Shown here: piece after piece, positions 4,387-5,455 of the stretch | Layout of the letters: every line of letters begins with the position of its first letter | How positions within the stretch are numbered: the first letter of the stretch is position 1 | NCBI GenBank assembly: GCA_913062745.1 | Contig: CAJXXJ010000298.1 | Coordinates: forward strand, 1 to 5,455 | DNA length: 5,455 nt | Reading direction: 5' to 3' | Source of the DNA: an uncultured Phaeodactylibacter sp. | GTDB taxonomy: Bacteria; Bacteroidota; Bacteroidia; Chitinophagales; Saprospiraceae | Notes under the pieces: model-generated | Seen by the model: the letters and a program-made list of their open reading frames with translations, nothing else | Told to the model about the DNA's origin: nothing | Databases searched by the model: none | Program-made: the position numbers and the translations under genes

Positions 4387-5455
4387 CTAATAGAAAAACG
4401 GATCAATACCCTCAGGGTCTTTGACCCCTCCAAAGCTGTACACTGGTATATCACTGACCCGCGCTTCTGCCGCCGGCACCGGCAACTGCGCCGGGCTGCC
4501 GAGCTGCAGCCCTCCCAGCGCGCTGACGGATTCCGAAAACTCCCGTTCTGCCCAGCGGCGGCGGTCGAGCCATAGCCCGGCAGGGGCCGTATTCAGCAAT
4601 TCAATAGCCCGCTCGTAGTAGATAGCCTGCAGCAGGGCTGACTCCGGCTCATTACCATTTACCCCCGGCAACTGCCCCCGGTTCAGGCGGCTGCTTCCGT
4701 TGATCAGCTGTACGGCTTTGGCTTTCCGGCCGGTGCGCAGGTAGGCTTCCGCCAAAAGCAGTTGGTTATCCATCGCCGTAAAGGCAGGCATAGGGCCTTG
4801 CAGCCCATTCCCCATCAGCTCAGGCTGCACCTCGTGGCGCCGGTGCTGGTAGTGCGAGTAATGCCACTCTCCCCGGTCTGCCGGAAAAGGGATGTTCGCA
4901 TCAAAGCGGAAATCACTTTGCAGGCGGGCATCAGCCGACTGTGCCTGCGGTTCATCGAGCGGTGGCGCTCCTTCTGCTTCCACCTGAGGGTAGCGCGCCG
5001 GCTGACCGGGGTCGAGCGCGGCAATCAGCCGCTGATCCACCCGCGCCCAGAAGGGGCCTTCCCCGGTATTGGCCAGGGTAAACCGGTGGTAGCTGGTCCA
5101 GTCCTGCCCGTCAGCAGCCGGCGCAAAAGTGGCTTGCAGACCCTGCTCTGCCAGCGTAGCGACCTCCGCCCAGTCGGCCGTTTCATTTTCAGCTGCTGTG
5201 CGGGCTTGTTGCGCCAGGAAGCGGGCCGAATAAGACCGGCAAAACCGCGCAAAACGCTCCCCGTCCATCGGTTGTTCCGGAAAGTAAGTATGGAAAAAAT
5301 CGATGCCGGCAGTCTCCGAAAGGCTGATAGCAGCCTGCAGCTCTGCGACCGCCTTGTCAATGACCTCCGGATAAGGCGAAAAGCCGGGAGGCATGCTGAG
5401 GTCATCCTCTTCTGTAAGCAAAGGCGCCTGATCGAACAGCAAGCCAAGGTAGCCC
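4387..5455 (-). CDS. SusD/RagB-like outer-membrane lipoprotein, C-terminal part (cut by right edge)
   Basis: SusD/RagB proteins are lipid-anchored on the outer-membrane surface and cap a TonB-dependent SusC-type channel, capturing glycans, peptides or other nutrients. The visible 355 codons read in from the right edge (GYLGLLFDQAP) to TAG at 4389-4387, so signal peptide, lipobox Cys and N-terminal helices lie outside. Support comes from the TPR-like helix NQLLLAEAYLRTG (4729-4767), the following INGSSRLNRGQLP (usual 'iN.vR.rrgLp'), the block with ERAIELLN and GLWLDRRRW (about 4552-4620, usual 'ERr.EL..eG.r..DlrRw'), and the terminal PVPAAE then VYSFGG. The middle (about residues 100-215) is Pro/Ala/Gln-rich and not recognisable. 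The substrate cannot be inferred. A SusC-like gene is expected upstream, beyond the right edge. It converges with the pseudouridine synthase gene across 32 bp. Confidence 0.85.
   Translation of the reverse strand, partial: GYLGLLFDQAPLLTEEDDLSMPPGFSPYPEVIDKAVAELQAAISLSETAGIDFFHTYFPEQPMDGERFARFCRSYSARFLAQQARTAAENETADWAEVATLAEQGLQATFAPAADGQDWTSYHRFTLANTGEGPFWARVDQRLIAALDPGQPARYPQVEAEGAPPLDEPQAQSADARLQSDFRFDANIPFPADRGEWHYSHYQHRRHEVQPELMGNGLQGPMPAFTAMDNQLLLAEAYLRTGRKAKAVQLINGSSRLNRGQLPGVNGNEPESALLQAIYYERAIELLNTAPAGLWLDRRRWAEREFSESVSALGGLQLGSPAQLPVPAAEARVSDIPVYSFGGVKDPEGIDPFFY

Overview
The window looks like an ordinary chromosomal segment from a fairly GC-rich member of the Bacteroidota. The support is a SusD/RagB-type outer-membrane lipoprotein gene, candidate promoters with the Bacteroidota -7 element TAnnTTTG instead of sigma70 boxes, mostly weak Shine-Dalgarno sequences, and a kynureninase next to glutamyl-tRNA reductase. 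A Saprospiria/Chitinophagia-like lineage would fit, but the genus cannot be told from this sequence. I see no phage, transposase, CRISPR, tRNA or rRNA.

Layout. Positions 1-277 (minus) hold the first 92 codons of kynureninase (kynU), which runs off the left edge. Upstream of it is a 47-bp gap with two interleaved perfect inverted repeats on top of a -7-like element. Positions 325-1560 (minus) hold a complete hemA. Positions 1561-1958 are an AT-richer divergent intergenic region. It carries two candidate hemA promoters, a cluster of TGTCA motifs including an 11-bp-period direct repeat resembling a Pho box, a 10-bp inverted repeat spanning 142 bp, and a possible 18-codon leader ORF with a good ribosome binding site. 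Positions 1959-3644 (plus) hold a complete 'ABC-class' ATPase of unknown role (the family Pfam calls ABC_ATPase). It is followed closely by an RluA-type pseudouridine synthase (3689-4354, plus) that has no usable ATG start. Positions 4387-5455 (minus) hold the C-terminal 355 codons of a SusD/RagB-like lipoprotein, convergent with the synthase and cut by the right edge.

How they relate. hemA feeds 5-aminolevulinate into tetrapyrrole synthesis. kynU belongs to tryptophan breakdown or de novo NAD synthesis. They share strand and order but no pathway. The ATPase and pseudouridine synthase form a probable two-gene operon. The SusD-like protein is nutrient-uptake machinery whose TonB-dependent partner should lie beyond the right edge. 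The coding regions are conventional. The parts most worth a second look are the two regulatory intergenic stretches and the uncharacterised ATPase.
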